This document shows positions 52,101-64,000 of a stretch of DNA of 64,000 bases, piece after piece. Made by a program: the position numbers and the translations under genes. The notes beneath the pieces were generated by a model. It saw nothing but the letters and a program-made list of their open reading frames with translations. It was not told where the DNA came from and did not search any database. The stretch's first letter is position 1. Every line of letters starts with the position of its first letter. Source of the DNA: Neelides folsomi (Eukaryota; Arthropoda; Collembola; Neelipleona; Neelidae); the NCBI GenBank assembly GCA_034687125.1, contig JAQGBZ010000133.1, forward strand, positions 1 through 64,000, written 5' to 3'.

Positions 52101-55100
52101 GTATAAATAAGGAGGGAACCCCCTTTGTGGAATGTATTTAATCACGTCTGAAGATGGTTAAAATTAAAGTTTAATTACATTTTGTAAGAAAAGTAAATGG
52201 ATTGATGTTGAGGAGACGGACAGAGCCGTCCTACTATGAAATGAACACTTGCTCTACCACATTCCTAGCACAGGTACTTGGAGCATAGATGGAGATATCA
52301 GCTCAATGCATGCAGCCGTTCTATTCTTTTTAATTTTTTCATCTTTGGCCATTCATTTTTCTTTAGCATGTTAGCACCTGCGATTTATTTACTAATGGTG
52401 GACCAAGTTTAAATAAACGTTTATTTATTAACTCCAAATCTCAAGATTCAAGACCTCAGTCATCTTTTATGTTATAAATGGAAAGATTTTAATTTTTTTC
52501 TGAGATTTCAATATTTTGATTTAGTAAAATAAAATTTTAATTTAGGAGTCCAAAATAAAATAATCCAGTTCAGTGAATGTTTCTGTATAAAATGTAGATT
52601 AATTGTATGGATTGATTTCTTCCTGTTGCTTGATAAAATGTAGGTGCGGGACAATTTTGTTCTTGAATAAATTGTAAATAAATTAAGTGTTTAAAATATA
52701 TGCGAGACAAGTGTAGGAGATCAGTCTACCTATGTCATTTGCATTTTACATATTCACCACCTGTTTTCTCAGTTTCTCGTTTGTCCTTCTTCAATTGTAC
52801 TATCATTCTTTTCCCACACGCCCTCATGTTTTACATTTAGCATAAACAATGCATGGAGGAACAATGCTTCCTCAGATCGAATCTTTGCCAGAGAAAACCG
52901 CCTGTTGCATGCACAGAATCATCACACCCACATCCTCAAATCATCTCATTCATCTTTCACCTCTCATCACTCTCATTGGGAATGAGTCGAGACGCTACTT
53001 TACTTATATAGTAAATCTAGCTTATAAATTTATTAGCCTGGGCTTGCCAAATGCACATCTTTACTATATTACAGATAAATTGGGCTAAATGAAAAGTACA
53101 AGTTATGATTTCCGATGTTCATGTGTAAGGGACCTCATTGTAAAACATTTCCAAGTCAAACGTCCCTCACAGGCTTTAAGAGTTTTGACTCATTTGCCTT
53201 TGAGAGGTCCAGACCTTCATTATTTTTCCATTAGACTCTTTTATCATAATTATAGGGTTGATGGCAAGTCTTTACTACTATTGTTCTTCTTCCTATTCAA
53301 TTGTTATTATAGCCATAAAGAAATTAGGAATGGGAGAACTTTATATTCTATGTCAAATTCATGTTTTGAAGGCCCAGTAGCTTTGCAAGTATTTATCAGT
53401 ATATGCGTATTGTTTTGCATATTCCCAACAGGAGTGAAATTGCTATGTTGCTTCATAAACGTTCCATTCGATACAGATGCCGTCTGGCCTTTACAGACCC
53501 GCCCGCATTGCTACTCTCATCCAAGTCAGTCATCTCATGCACGACAATCACGCCAGAAAAAGGAGATTTTGATGAAAAACAAAATATTTCCACAAACTTC
53601 CTCGTTTTCCTTTTTTGCATCTTCCTTCCGTGCCTTTGAATGTAGGTATTTACAAATATTTATTAAGGCATTAGTGAACTAAAAGCTAGTTCTATGATCC
53701 AATTTTAAGAATTTTTAACCTTGCCTTGTTATTACATTTGTAATACATTAAGTCAAAGAATTGTGTATCAAAAATTGCTTTTAAGTTTATGTCAACTTCA
53801 CATGACTCAAATATATTTTTATTTACCTAAACGCACCATTGCATTGCAGTATATCAATTATCGATCAAAAACACTTAAGATGGTCCATGCCGATGAATCC
53901 CATGAAATGAATCCATGATATAGTGATAAATAGTATAAGAGTAAGATTATTTTACTAAACGATGATGTTAAATCATTTTTAGATACTTATTTACATTATG
54001 TATAACAGTATAACCAAAAGACCAAATAGCAATTATTCATAAAAATTGGCAAATAAATCAAAAGTAAAGAACCCCATGAAAAATATTAAGTTTCATTTTT
54101 TATCTTAACTTTACCTAACTTTATGTAGAGACCATTTATTTACATTTCTAATGCTCCAAAGTTAAGATTAACTGGCTAATTATCCACTAATGTCTTTAAT
54201 TCATAAGAATTCTAATGAAGAAAACGAGAAATCCTCCGAAACTTGCAATTAAAACCTTTTAACATCAAAGCTTCTCATGTTATAAGGATATAATTATGAA
54301 GGAAAAAAAGTTTGTATTAAAATGAGGATGGCCCATAGAGGTACTTTGACAAAAGAAAAGGAGGAATGGAAAATCTCCATAATATCTTTGTGTGGTGTAA
54401 TAAATAAATGGATAGATTTATCGGCAAAGGTAAGTCAATCAGAAAGTGGGGGAAGATATCTCGATTTCGGTGTCAGACAGGTCGCATGAGGGCGGAAAAT
54501 TTACGAGCTCTCTAGATCGCGATACACCCTTTAACCTCAGGTCTCTCAAAATGAGATTTACTTCAGCCTCATAAATGGAATGGATAATCAATAGGAAATT
54601 GAGACAAGACCTAGGGCACCAAGGCTTATGGAACCAGGATTTGATTTTCCTTTTGGGCCAGGGTAATTTCTTCTGTCTAATAACAGAGATCCCAATGGTC
54701 ACGTTCAAATTCCATTTACATTTCGTGTCTAATTCAATGAAATGAACACGGTTTAAATATTTCACTCGCATAACGGGCCTTTGTTTGTTATCTTATATAC
54801 CCAATTTGCGTGGAGATGGGTTGATGTAACATGTGAGATATGATCAAGTCCCCGAGGAGGAAGAAGAGCCTTTAATGAAGGATATGGAAGATTTGAAACT
54901 CAACTGATGGCTTATGGGATAGTAAGACAATCATTTCAAATAGTAGAGATATGTTACGTTATTCACAAATCGCGAATTCTAATCTCCAATGCCAATTGAG
55001 TCAGGACTCAGGTAAAGGTAAAGATGTTCAGACGGCAGGAGTATAAAATAAAATAAAATATTTAATCTCCTCTTGTATTGCCTTTACATGGGCAGACCGG

Positions 55101-58100
55101 ATCGGCAATTTGGCATTAAAAAGAAATTCAGTTGTAATTGTAAATCTCCCCCGTGCGCCTTGTCGGATTCAAGGAGTGATCAATGATAGAAATCACAATC
55201 GAGGTCATGACATAAAACGATATATGCTTTCATAAAATATATATGACTTTGATTGCTTTGGATCTCCCCTCACATATGAAATTCCCAATTGCCGTATTAT
55301 AATAAAGAGTAAGAATCAATAATGCTAATATGTCTGGACTGGTCGTTATTACTACAAAGCAAGAGAGAATTTCATGTTCCTGTCATTCAGTCAGATTCAA
55401 GTAATTCTTTCATTACAGACTCTTCCTCAAATTTGCCAAATTGGCAATCAGAAGAAATCAGAAGAGGAAAAGTGCAAAAGCCCGACGTTTCTCATCCAGC
55501 CATTTTTAAATTGAAGGAATTGAACGATCCTTCTCTTTGCAAATTACAATCTGTAATTGAGTGCGAAAGCTTGATGGATTTTGCACTCAAAAAGGGAAGA
55601 TGCGAGCAAAGCCCTCGATGACCGACAGAACGGAAGCATTATGTTTTACACGCCCCTAAATTACAACTTCATTCCTTATTGTATCCATTTTATAATTGTT
55701 TAAAGGCCAGACATAAAGAAAAAAATCCATCCTTTGAACCTTATAAACTGGCTTAAATACGCCATTGCTGCTCTTTCTTTTTCATTCTCCTTACTTTTGT
55801 TTTAAAATCTTATTATCTCTTCTATCCCCACAAAGCTTTGATTTTTGTCCGTCTTCTCGCAATTTTTTCTCCCCTATTGTCTCTTTCCCATTTTTCACAT
55901 CACTATCTCTTGTCTTCTTTACGGAGACTTGAGAACACGTTCCTACGTAAGAAACATAAGTTGAACATAAGTTATCTCAGCAGGCTCTCCACTCGTTTAT
56001 AAAGATAAATTTCATCTCAAAAATCTCACTTCTTTTTTGCCCAAAAATTTAAGTGAGTGTGTAAGTAAATACATAAGGAGTAATTGCCCGAGTACAAAAT
56101 CTTGATTAGAATCCTGTCTCAAAATTTCATATTCCTTATATTGTATACGTTCTATACAAGTATGGTAGATGTATAACTACTAGAACTAGAACATATCTGT
56201 AGTATTTATGTATATGTTACTAAAACATAACAACATATTAAATATTTTAAAGGATATAAAAGAATATCAGAGTAGTATAGGACAAATTTTTTGTCACTAT
56301 ATTGTCAATAACATTGTGCCTTGCATAAAGATAAGCCTTGTAAAGAGATCAAATGAAAGTCAAAATTTCAATGAGTTGTGGTAAAAACTTATAATAAGTC
56401 TCACTTTAACCTCCCTTTCCTTCAAAGAAAAAAGTGTTAAAAGGAGCAACACATCTCTACGTGTATGTAAGAGGTAAATGGACTGGGATGTAATTTTATA
56501 CCTGCACTTTATTACAATTAGTTTTTCATTTTGGCTAAAAGCAAAATAAATCACACATGTGTCCCAAGTCCTAAGTAAATAATAGATGTATTAAATAGAG
56601 TAAAGAAGAAAGATTATTTTCTTTAAAAGATTCAGGAAGTAATTTGAAATGTCTTCTCTGTAAACACATGAATGAGTGAATTATAATTGATTAATTTAAT
56701 ATTAATGTATCTATTGTACATACTTACGTAGTATATTATGTTAAGTATTTAAGCAGAATCATTTAGAATTTTAGAATGTAATGCAATTTCATTTTTCAAA
56801 ATTATTACTTTTTAGTGATTTACGGAATGCATTTGAGAGACAGGAAGGGAATTGTGAATGATATTCCTCGTCTATTTTGAATGATTTACAATGTTGAGTA
56901 TTAATTATCACTTATCGCTTCCAGCCTCCCTTTTGCTTTCTCATTTTCATCTCTTATAATACTTCTGACCTTCTTTATCCCATTAAACTCTTCGCTTTGG
57001 TATTCTTCCCAGAGAGGCTTGATGATAATGATGAATTTTGTAATTACCTAAAGTAGTGTAATTCAACCTGGTAGGAATATTATGATGGATGGACCCATCT
57101 AATATTTAATTGTAAGAAAATAATTAAATAGGAAAGGTAATGAGAGCTGACAGGAAGAACAAAAATCTTCGATTCCTTTTCATTTCATCAAAGCGGCCAT
57201 TTAGCCCTTGAAAAGAAATTTTTGACACAGATTCCTCAATTTGTGTTGGCACTCCCTACGGCAGGTTAAGCGATCTGGGAGCCTGAAGTCTTATATTTTT
57301 TCCCTGTATATTCTCTTTATCAATATATACACCAATAATTTTCCTTTTGCCTTCTCAAAAACTACCACTTACTATCCCACATTATCTAAACCGCTCCTTA
57401 CCACCCTTCTGTTCATCACCAAACACAAAGAATAATTCCCAAAAGAAAGTAAACCCAGAGGAATCAGTTCCTAAATCCTTCCAAATATTATTATTTATAT
57501 AGGGTCAACCAGTAACTATCGGTAGTAGTGTAGTATGTATAGGGGCTCATGGGAGAAACTGTAAAATATTACTTTGTAATCAAAAGACAGATTCTGGTAA
57601 ATGTTGAGAGGTTAATTCGCAAAACAAATACTTTACGCTACATTTAAGTATTACAAAAACCATCAAGTTGGCACTCCTATTACTAATAACTCCATTAAGC
57701 TTGCACAGAGTTTACAATAATATGGCAAAATTGTAATTTTTGTTTGCTTATGAAATCCAAATGATAATAAATATTTTCCTTACTTGGTTTTTCATAATTA
57801 ACTCTTTCAGGAAATTAATTTTTCTTGACTTTCAAATTAATTTTTTGTTCATATTCACAATCGCTTAAGTTGCTTACGCAGTAAATGCGTAAAGTATGCA
57901 ATCTGTGCCTGTGCCTTAATGATCCTAAATAATTAAACACAGAGTTCGAAAAGTTCATTTCAGTTCTTTTCTTGAATTTCTTCTTTTACATCCTTCAAAT
58001 GTTTTATTGTAATGACAGAGGTTGTAATTTCTTGTTATCCACCAAGGTATTTGTTTATCAAATAATCTCCGACATCTTATAATTATGAAATTTTGGCAAA

Positions 58101-59831
58101 AAAGATAAGCTCTGGCGATTAACTACTAGAACCGCTATTATAGTCGATCTATAGAAGTATATAATTTTAATATCAAATTACACACATAGCTGAACATTGA
58201 TGTAAAAACGCGTTTGATCGACCTTTTGAAATCGTTTGATTTGAGAAAAAGTTTATTGAATTGATAATTGAAGGGAAGTAGCAGAGCAAGGCGCCTCATG
58301 TTAAAGGTCTATCATTTCACAATCATCAAAGCACTTTTGTAAATATTCAAGCAGATGTATTTAGGTTGAATTAAAAAGCGATTTTAAAATATTTAAGAAG
58401 GCAATGTGAAACTTCGCACTTTTCTCCCACCCTTCTCAACTCCTTGTGGAACAAAGAGAAGTCAACGAAGCCAATTGAGACAAATAGCACCTTGTTAAGA
58501 AAAGTGAAGTCTTTGGTTTACGATTCCCAAAGTGGTTTTAATATGTTGGTTAATAAAGACGTGAAATTATAGAACGAAGTCTATTACCCGTTTCAATACC
58601 CTCTTAGAATAATATATTTCTTAAAAGGGATTCTCGAGTTATTTTAAACAATCCGAGTTCATGGGATCATTCTCACATGGCATTCTATGAGGAATTAGAG
58701 GGCCAAAAAACAACAACTCATCCTTATGAATCCTTATTCATTCGGATCGTAAAAGTTAATTTATATGCGCGCATCATTTTTATTCTCGAATGAAAGGGGA
58801 AACTTTATGGAAATGATCTTCGGTGTTGTTTTATATGGTAAAACGAGATGTTTAAATTAAAAACCTCTTCTTCCCGATGGCCCATGAAAATGCTTATGGA
58901 CGAGGAATAGTAAAAAGGGGGTGTGATTCGAAGAATATCTCATGTCAAAGAGTCCTTTTTCTACTTTTCTCTCATTTTGGATGAGGGTGCGGAAATGGCT
59001 TTGGTTGAAGATATATGATCTCTTTTTGGCACTCGACTCAAAGTGGTTCAACCGGCTTCGTCCATTTCTTTTGTCTCAAATGAATATTCTATTTATATGT
59101 TGGAGTAATTTGATAGGGAAATACTCATTTACCCCATGGGTTTAAATTGGAAGATCTTGCATTCTAATAAGGAATTTCCCTTTGAATTTCAACAATTTAC
59201 ACTCACGAGACTTATGAACCCTTTCAGCACTTCCGTTCGAATCCACACATCATGTGCTAAAATTTCCTATATGAAACATTTCATGTCATTTCTTCCATGT
59301 CCCACTTCTTCATAAAGTGATAAATCTTGGTAAAGTTATTGAATTTTTGATTCCTTTCAATTATCAATACTTCAATACAATTTTGATATTCTCTATATCT
59401 CAATTTTTTGGCTCGGGAGCTTCATTCAATCAAAGGGGGAAAAGTTCAAGGCATGAACTTGTGGAATGCAAGTGATATGAGAGTTTTGACGAGAGAAAAT
59501 ATGCAATTTCTCACATTCACACTGTAGGAACAAGTGATGAGTGAGTTTTAGCAAGTACAACACTGTGTAGAAAGACATGATACAATTTGTCATACTCCCA
59601 CTTAACATCCTTCGAAAGTCTCTAATGGCCTGATTAACTTATCAAGAGAAATCTTCCATAAAGGATTTACGATCAACTTCCGTCAAATAAACATTCACTC
59701 ACATTCAAACACTTGACTGGAACCTTTTACTGTACGCACTATTTACAAATACTGAACCTCTACATATAGATTATAGTAAGTGGCTAAATAATAAAAGAAA
59801 TGAAGGTTTCTGCTAAGACACAGTTACATTA

Positions 59832-60134
59832 TTATGCAGTTTGATGGCCGGGTTTTATGTCAATAGTTGAGTAATCTATTCTTCGGATGTCCATTGAGCT
59901 AAAGGGAGATGTAATAGAAGTATAAGGGAAGGAATAATAAGGGATCCCGGTAGGATTACCAAACATGGAATTCAGAAAGGATTCATTCTCAGAATCAAAA
60001 GAAATCCTGTAGCTTCCCTCACTTCCACAACGAGAGATTTCACAGTCAACGCTTTGTAATTGTAATTGGAGTAATCTCCCTGTAATTTCTCTCATTAGTG
60101 GAGTATCATTGAGCAAAGGAACTGAAGCGACCAT
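59832..60134 (-). CDS. Candidate small ORF, 100 residues, unknown
   Basis: An ATG-started minus-strand frame: MVASVPLLNDTPLMREITGR, then a mixed section with DCEISRCGSEGSYRIS, then a Ser/Tyr-rich end. Composition is more balanced than the Phe/Leu-rich chance frames around it, and local GC is somewhat raised. There is no recognised domain and no clear splice site. It is as likely to be chance as real. Confidence 0.18.
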   Translation of the reverse strand: MVASVPLLNDTPLMREITGRLLQLQLQSVDCEISRCGSEGSYRISFDSENESFLNSMFGNPTGIPYYSFPYTSITSPFSSMDIRRIDYSTIDIKPGHQTA

Positions 60135-62367
60135 TAACCCTCTCACCCCGCTCGATCAAGTCAGTCAGAACCCAAGCCCAAGGAACGTGGAGGGAAGAGA
60201 AATTAGCGAGCAAAGGTGGATCAATCGAATCAATCAGGACCAACAATGAAATCAAAAGGTAAACGAATCAAAGATCATCATCATTATCAATAATTTTTTC
60301 CCAGGAGTGAAACAAATGAAAGCAAACAAATGAAAAATAGCCGAGTCCTTATAAGGGCTCTTAAAAACACTTGTCTGATTAACCAAAGATGTGTCGAACT
60401 CAAGTGAGATGAGTTGAAGACAATAGAGAAAACAAAAGATTGTATTGGAACTCCCTTTGTGACATTTCACCTCCTTCGTTGGATCTCCACGTGCCGACAA
60501 TGAGATTCCAATAGCAGAGGCGTTGTCTCGTCCCTTGCTTTAATTGTGGTTTGTTGAGGATACAAATGGGAACTTGTATGAGAAACTTGTATTAAGTAGC
60601 TGGGGCCATAACTCAAACAGAACATTCAAATAACCCCGATTTAAAGACGCTCAACCTGCCCATCTCCTGTTCCACAGGGCTCAGGAGCAATAAACGTCTC
60701 CTTGTTGAATGATGAGCAATTAAGGCTTATCTCCCCATCTTGCCGATTCAATCTCTGCGGTCATTAACACGGAAAATCTCTCCAGGAAATAAATGAGCCT
60801 TAAATTCAATTTGCATTTTAAGGCTCCTAACTCCACCTTATACTCTAATTTCTTAAATGAAGTTGAAAGGATGTTCAGAGAAGAAAAATGTAAGAGGGTT
60901 TCTTATCTTTACTCGAATTCATAAATTACTAGTTAAAATATAATAGTTCATAAATCATCAGCCTTAATATAAGAAAGTATAAAATTATATAATAAATAAG
61001 ACCAGTTTAAGAGGGAAAATGGTATAGAGGAAATCCAATTTGGAAAGAATTGTAACAAAGTGCTAGTTTATTGGTTTGTAAAGAAAAGCAATGAATTTTG
61101 CTCTGATTTCTTATTCAAATGAGCATCAACACATAATAGGCCACTATTATCCTATTATCATTATCATGTATAATTTGTATAATGTATGTTGACGGTTATG
61201 TTCAACTCGTGAAACGACAGGAGTGTTAATTCTCTTAATATAATAATTTCCACCTATTGGAAGAAGAAGAAGGAAAAGAAGTTGAAGATTTGGGTGATAA
61301 ACTCATTTCCATCTTTATCTACTCGTCCGTTTGAGAATGGGAAATAATATTTTTTTTAGGAGAAGAAATCTTCTTGCCCACTCTGTCAAGTGATAAATCT
61401 TTGCTTTGGGGGTTTTATTGGCTCACGCTAAATGCAAATCTCTCTTTCTTTATCGGGTTAATAAGACTCGCCAAATACCGGAGCAGTAGTGGGAATCGCA
61501 CATTTATTAAAGTCAAGAATTTCTGCATTCTCCATGTCACCTTTTTAATTTCCTCCTTCCTACCTTTTCAATTACTGAGCTACGAATAAACTTTTAATTC
61601 CTACTTCACTACAAGAAATTCTTACATTGGTAATCTACAGATATATGAGTATTGAAGTATATAGCTGTAGTCTTTGGAATTTGTGATTGGAATTGCCTTA
61701 ATACACATATCATATATTATATCATGTTATCAAACTCTTCACACGATGCATTGCAAGTTCATATTAAGAATTTAATTTTAATCTTTACAGGTAAAGAATT
61801 GCCAAATTCCATTAGCAGATAAGCAATTTATTATTATAAACCTTTACCTTCACAAAATATAACCTCACATGAACTTGTCCCTTCGCCAATGTGATCAAGC
61901 CATTTACCCAGAAATTAGAGATGGAAATTAACGATAATTCTTAAGTGGAACTACAAATAATAAAATATTTATTACAGTTTCATGCCATTTTATTTTAAAA
62001 ATACATTTCCTCAATTCAACTTTTGGTAAAATGTTGACTCTTTGACTGAAAAAGGGTAAAAGCAAAAGCATAATTACTAAATATGACGGTGAAAGCGTTC
62101 ACATCTAATCGTGAATGAGAGTTTTGTCTACGCTTAAATATCTGAAGTGGAGTTTTAATTCAAAAAGGAAATAAAAGTTAAATTTATTTGAATTCTATGC
62201 AAATTCATTTCATGGTGCCCTAATATAGAAACCATCGTATAATTCATATGAAATCCGATTAAAAACATTTGAGCTTCAATTGGGTTTGACGGTTCTTGTA
62301 AATGGAATAAAATTTAGGCATTGACATGATCTCAATTCTACTTTTATTAAGTCCATGCATGATATAT

Positions 62368-62411
62368 TTCCTTTGAAATGTATTAGATTCAAGTAATACA
62401 TTTCAAAGGAA
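62368..62411. repeat. Perfect 18-bp inverted repeat with 8-bp loop
   Basis: TTCCTTTGAAATGTATTA (62368-62385) is exactly complementary to 62394-62411 across the loop GATTCAAG. It would fold as a short hairpin. The stem is too short for a typical arthropod microRNA precursor, so a tiny transposon relic or cruciform is as likely. Confidence 0.8.
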
Positions 62412-64000
62412 TAAAACTACTCTACATGATCATATTTATGATTTTTATCCTAATGATATTCCTTTGAGAAAGTTTTAATTTCTTAGTCTTAAAATCTCCT
62501 TTACAAAATCATCAATTCAAAAATCTCGCGACAACCGACCGACTACCAGTGGAGAATCCTTTAAAGCAATTTTTAATCGCTAAAATCACCAATTTTCCTA
62601 TTTGGAGAAAGTTCATAAATAGTTTGATTTCTTTGATCATAGTAAATAAACAAACCATTAATGGTTTAACTATCGACCTCATAATCGTGTAAGAAGTAAG
62701 TTACCGTCTTTTTCCTGATATCACGTTTATTGCTGTTTATTCTTTCCTGCTCTTTTTCTCACATTAAGATTCTCATCACAATTGGTATTCCATACATTTT
62801 AATTTTTAATAAACTTTCTGAATTGAGTTTTAACTCATTGTCGGTATGTAGTGCATGTATCTTTGCTCATTGTTATACCTCCTTAACTTGAGTATTAAAG
62901 TTAATTAAAAGGATAAAGTTATGTCCACAACTATCTGGAAACTTTGTCAATAAACCTTAATTTTTATTTACATAACTGTCTTTTGAATGATAACATGTAA
63001 GCTAACAATGAACATTCTTGTGTTCTTTCACATCAATTGTTCTTCATTACTTCACTAAAACTTTTAAAACGGAGCGCTATGATTCATTTCACATCAATAA
63101 CACACCGACAAGAGAATCCTTTATATCAATAGATTGTAAATATTTGTGTCCTGCTTAAGAAAGTAGCCCTTTTACTCTTCAATAAAAAAGGTTAATGAGA
63201 TAATGTTGTAGCAGAATAAAGGTTTATATCCCAAATCAATCTCACATTCTATTGTTTTATTGTCCAAGAATTGACTGAATTTTTATATTAACCTACTGTC
63301 GTAAATCGTAACATCTTGAACTGTCATTCATTAGAATATGATGCTTATGACATTTTACAACCCTGCAATTATTTTGCAATTTCATTGTAATTTCCTAATT
63401 TCCAACTTTTTTTAGTAATAAAGAAGTATCATAATTGTAAACAAGATTTGTACTTGTGTTTTTTAACTACATTATGATATTAAATATTAATAAAGAATAT
63501 GAATAGGTAAACGATTAATGTTTTCAATAAATATGTACTGTGGATATTAGGCATAAACCGTCAAATATGCAGGGAGAGGGAATACCGTTATCATTTTTAC
63601 GAATTAAAAGAATTAGAACAGATTATCGTAATTGGTGCATGTTGTGTACACATAGTAAGATTAAAGATTTAAGATGTACAGGTAGTATTAAGTTATTGTA
63701 TGTATTGTACATTAATTATATGCACTTGTACCATACTTACAGATATATGTAACAATTTTTCTTGATATCCAAATCCAATAGATAAAGCTACATGTACTTA
63801 TCCTGTATGACTTGAATCACAATTTTTAGATGAACTTTAATTCCAAATTTGGGAGATGTAGCTTTTAAATTCTGAATTGGCATTTGATAGAATTGATGGG
63901 TGGGCGTATTTTTTCTCCCACTTGTTGATCCTTTTATTTGGGGTTAAGTCTAATGAAATCAATTCAAAGGGTTTAATCCTCTTACTCTGAATGGGAGATT

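Larger units (their letters stand above)
49164..64000. other. About 14.8 kb without a gene I can identify
   Basis: Both strands carry only short or compositionally doubtful frames. The longest is a plus-strand frame at 53089-53682. It may be the 5' region or first intron of the KASH gene, because that gene's first coding exon has a spliced 5' end. Two small phase-compatible candidate 5' exons are noted in the findings. Confidence 0.5.

Noticed and set aside
54439-54771. Minus-strand ORF of 110 codons
   Set aside because: No motif or splice context, overlapping a plus-strand donor-like site; could not be supported.
55322-55621. Plus-strand ORF of 99 codons with balanced composition
   Set aside because: No promoter, splice site or recognisable motif; kept only as a note because the composition is not extreme.

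Overview
The window is nuclear DNA from an AT-rich invertebrate, most probably an arthropod. Every recognisable gene is broken by introns with GT-AG (once GC-AG) ends. There are C2H2 fingers behind a ZAD-like zinc domain, a Klarsicht-type KASH protein, and remains of an arthropod-type mariner-like transposon. A copepod or other crustacean would fit, since Drosophila has no two-pore channel, but species cannot be fixed from the sequence alone.

Layout. 1-2.5 kb: a 74-bp mariner-like MITE, a decayed transposase fragment, one or two small minus-strand ORFs of unknown function, and a 20-21 bp tandem repeat. 2.8-4.4 kb (minus): a complete four-exon gene for a 405-residue ZAD-like/C2H2 zinc-finger protein with seven fingers. 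5.1-9.8 kb (plus): a complete twelve-exon gene for an 838-residue two-pore channel of the TPC1 type. 11.3-47.9 kb (minus): a nineteen-exon gene for a roughly 1397-residue Klarsicht-like KASH protein, with spectrin-like repeats at the start, a long acidic/serine-rich middle, more coiled coil, and a C-terminal membrane anchor with a KASH tail. Its introns include one of about 18.8 kb. 47.9-64 kb: no gene I can name. It holds a small higher-GC island with a candidate two-exon gene, an inverted repeat, an isolated terminal-exon-like segment and possible 5' exons of the KASH gene.

For the three main genes I joined exons by hand. In each the splice phases agree at every junction and the total length is a multiple of three. 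The genes do not form a pathway: an endolysosomal cation channel, a presumed DNA-binding factor and a nuclear-envelope/cytoskeleton linker are simply neighbours. I saw no CRISPR, operon, rRNA or convincing tRNA. The most useful leads are the fully resolved KASH gene with its GC-AG first intron and possible internal promoters, the EF-hand-like loop in the TPC1 linker, and the unexplained coding-like island near 48 kb.
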